Shown in pieces: positions 61,629 to 64,000 of a stretch of DNA of 64,000 nucleotides. Source of the DNA: Davidsoniella eucalypti (Eukaryota > Ascomycota > Sordariomycetes > Microascales > Ceratocystidaceae); contig RMBW01000130.1 in assembly GCA_004009845.1 (NCBI GenBank), forward strand, positions 23,780-87,779. Direction: 5' to 3'. The translations under genes and the position numbers were made by a program. The first letter of the stretch is position 1; each line of letters opens with the position of its first letter. The notes below the pieces were generated by a model. It was not told the DNA's origin and ran no database searches. It saw nothing but the letters and a program-made list of their open reading frames with translations.

Positions 61629-64000
61629 ATGGGCTCAGATGATGGAAAGAAGCCGAAAGGGGTTTGGTCTCGCGTCAAGTCTGCCCAGCCGGCACTTCTC
61701 AAGTCAAAACCTCATTTCAACTTCATTACCTCTCATTGTAAGTTACACATCTGCTGCGTTTTCAGAGCCATGCCTAACTGTCCTAATCAGATATTCTTAT
61801 TATAACCTGTGCAATCATTGGTTCAATCCTCGTGTTCACTACTGGCAAAAGCAATATCAAGTTCATCGATGCCTTGTTCTTCGCCGCCGGTTCCAGCACC
61901 CAGGCTGGCCTGAACCCGGTCGATGTGAACCTGCTGAACACCGCCCAACAGATCATTCTGTATCTCATTCCGCTCCTCGCCAATCCCATCACGGTGAATA
62001 CCATGGTGGTGTACCTGCGTTTGTATTGGTTCGAGAAGCATTTCCATCAGCTCGTTAAAGAGGCTCGTCTGAGAAGAACCACCATTTCCAAGTCTCGTGC
62101 TAAGGACTATGGCGCCGATCCAGAGGCCCAGATCAACCGCCAGGATACAGCCTCCAGTAGCGGCGTTTCTGCCGGAGCTAGTCGCCCCGGTGGCGGCGTG
62201 CGTGGCCGCCAGATCACTGTTATGCACTCTTCTGCCCGTGCTCAGCGCATGGCTCACGATGGAGCCATGCTTTCACCGGTACCGGATGTCTTATCTCCTG
62301 TCCCCAACGGCCTCGATGCCATCGTCAAATCTACATATTCCGATTCTTCGCAAATGTCAAGCACAGCCGGTACTATCAGAGACTCTCGGAATGCCACCCC
62401 CGTCAACCATCTAGAAGGTGATGGAGTGCCTGGCATTATTGAGCCGACTCCGCAACGCCCTTCTAGCCATATTGCCTTTGGTAGTACTGTGAAACGTAGC
62501 GATGGTTTGGCCACAGAAACTAACTTTGAGCCCGGACAATACGGCCCTGGTACTTTGCTAACCCCTAACGTCACCATCTCCCAAGACCCCTCGATTAGCT
62601 CTCAAAAGCCTCTAATGCGCCCCGGCCTAGCTCGTGTAATATCGACTGATGGTGATGAGATTTGGCGCATCCCGAATCCCCGTGAAGTTGAGCAGGGCAT
62701 TGTACCAACTCGTGTCAACCGCGATTCAGTATCCAGCATTCGTCCCGAGTCACGTGACGACAGAAACCCTATGCAACCGGTCACCGCCAATCCTAATCAG
62801 CGCACCACAATCATGATCGCAGAACCGACTCGCGAAGACCGTGAGCGCAATGTGCGTTCTGAGATGGCCGAAGAGGCCGAAGTCCTTAAGAACACTTTTA
62901 GCATCTTTCGCATGCCACTTTGGATCAAAAAGCTACTTGGTCGTGAGGTTGATGAGAGCATGCCTCGGCCATACCGAACGATGACTTTTGCCCAAATTCG
63001 TTCCTTCATTAGCAGCGGTCAGACGTCAGAAGAAATGCCATATCTTAGTTATACACCAACCACCGGACGTAACTCACAGTTCATTGGCTTGACCATCGAG
63101 CAACGCGAAGAGCTGGGTGGTATCGAATATCGTTCTCTGCGTACCCTCGCCGTTATCCTCAACTTTTACTTCTGGGGATTCCATGTTTTTGGTCTTTGCT
63201 TTCTTCTGCCATTCATCCACCATAGCCAGCATTATGGCCAAGTACTGGCAGAAAATGCTATTGATAAGACGTGGTGGGGTTTCTTCACTTCTGCTTCTGC
63301 CTTTATGGACTTGGGCTTTACCTTGACGCCTGACAGCATGTACTCCTTCAACTCGTCGACTCTGGTCATGCTTGTCATGTCGTTCCTCATCATCATCGGA
63401 AACACTGGCTTCCCTGTCATGCTACGGTTCATCATCTGGCTACTATCTCTTATTGTGCCCAAGGGAAGCGGTCTATGGGAGGAGCTTCGATTCCTGCTTG
63501 ATCACCCTCGTCGCTGCTTTACGCTCTTGTTCCCATCAAGTGCAACTTGGTGGCTTTTTGGAGTCTTGATTCTCTTGAACGGTGTTGATGTGATTCTTTT
63601 CATCATCCTTGATGTAAGTCCTGCGAGCCTCCATGTCGTCCAATTTCCTTTTCAGTATATTTACTAACATTCGGTAATAGCTTAATGCATCGGTCGTCAC
63701 TGATATGCCCGTACACACTCGTATCTTAGACGCTCTTTTCCAGGCAACATCTACTCGTACGGCTGGATTTGCCTGTTTAGATATCTCGCAGCTACACCCT
63801 GGTGTACAGGTCTCATATATGATCATGATGTATATCTCGGTCTTCCCTATTGCTATTTCTATCCGTCGAACCAACGTCTACGAAGAGCGGTCCCTGGGAA
63901 TGTACGAGTCTCATACTGCGCACGAAGAAACAGATGACGGCGGCATATCGTATGTCGGCATGCATTTGCGTCGCCAACTTTCTTTCGATTTATGGTATGT
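61629..64000 (+). CDS. TRK1: Trk-type high-affinity potassium transporter, 3' end outside window
   Basis: Exons 61629-61737, 61791-63613 and 63681-64000 (introns of 53 and 67 nt) give 750 residues before the window ends. Trk/HKT proteins carry K+ through the plasma membrane using four membrane-pore-membrane repeats. Three pore loops are visible with the filter glycines: SSTQAGL (Gly near 76), FMDLGFT (near 545) and STRTAGF (near 673). Between the first and second repeats lies a long hydrophilic Ser/Pro/Arg-rich loop (about 125-470), the hallmark of fungal Trk proteins. The fourth repeat is missing only because the window ends. The start at 61629 gives a short basic cytosolic N-terminus before the first helix, which is completed by splicing (YILIITCAIIGSIL). 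The partial status is positional, not a break. Confidence 0.93.

Overview
The window looks like nuclear DNA of a filamentous ascomycete (Pezizomycotina). The support is short GT-AG introns of about 50-350 nt, a HET-domain (heterokaryon incompatibility) gene, three Zn(II)2Cys6 regulators, intact fungal-type housekeeping genes, and old repeats whose differences are mostly GC-to-AT transitions, as repeat-induced point mutation (RIP) would leave. All exon models were made by eye from splice sites and reading frame. None has transcript support. Genus cannot be told from the sequence alone.

Layout. 1.6-4.0 kb holds the HET-domain gene. 4.2-12.9 kb holds a compact group of kynurenine-pathway genes: kynureninase (-), indoleamine 2,3-dioxygenase (+), a Zn2Cys6 regulator (+), kynurenine formamidase (-) and a small TIGR04076-like protein (-). 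Together the three enzymes cover tryptophan -> N-formylkynurenine -> kynurenine -> anthranilate + alanine. The kynurenine monooxygenase and 3-hydroxyanthranilate dioxygenase needed for NAD synthesis are not in the window. 14.7-16.5 kb holds an aldo-keto reductase with an unrecognised N-terminal domain. 20.0-23.3 kb holds a large glutamine-rich Zn2Cys6 regulator. 24.3-28.0 kb holds alpha-actinin with a long serine/alanine-rich extension. 31.0-32.9 kb holds a mitochondrial D-2-hydroxyacid dehydrogenase.

32.9-51.8 kb is a stretch of almost 19 kb with no gene I can support. It carries a 747-bp non-LTR-type retroelement insertion with a 15-bp target-site duplication, a 38-bp poly(A) micro-insertion with a 14-bp duplication, and a decayed repeat related to one at 30.3-30.6 kb. 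A 28-bp copy of the tail of the 747-bp element, with its own 14-bp duplication, sits at 17.7 kb.

51.8-53.8 kb holds a third Zn2Cys6 regulator. 55.1-56.2 kb holds the 20S proteasome alpha4 subunit, with a 7-nt exon. 56.6-57.1 kb holds a HOT13-like CHY zinc-finger protein whose first coding exon is 5 nt. From 61.6 kb to the edge is a Trk-type potassium transporter cut by the window end. No tRNA, rRNA or CRISPR array was recognised.
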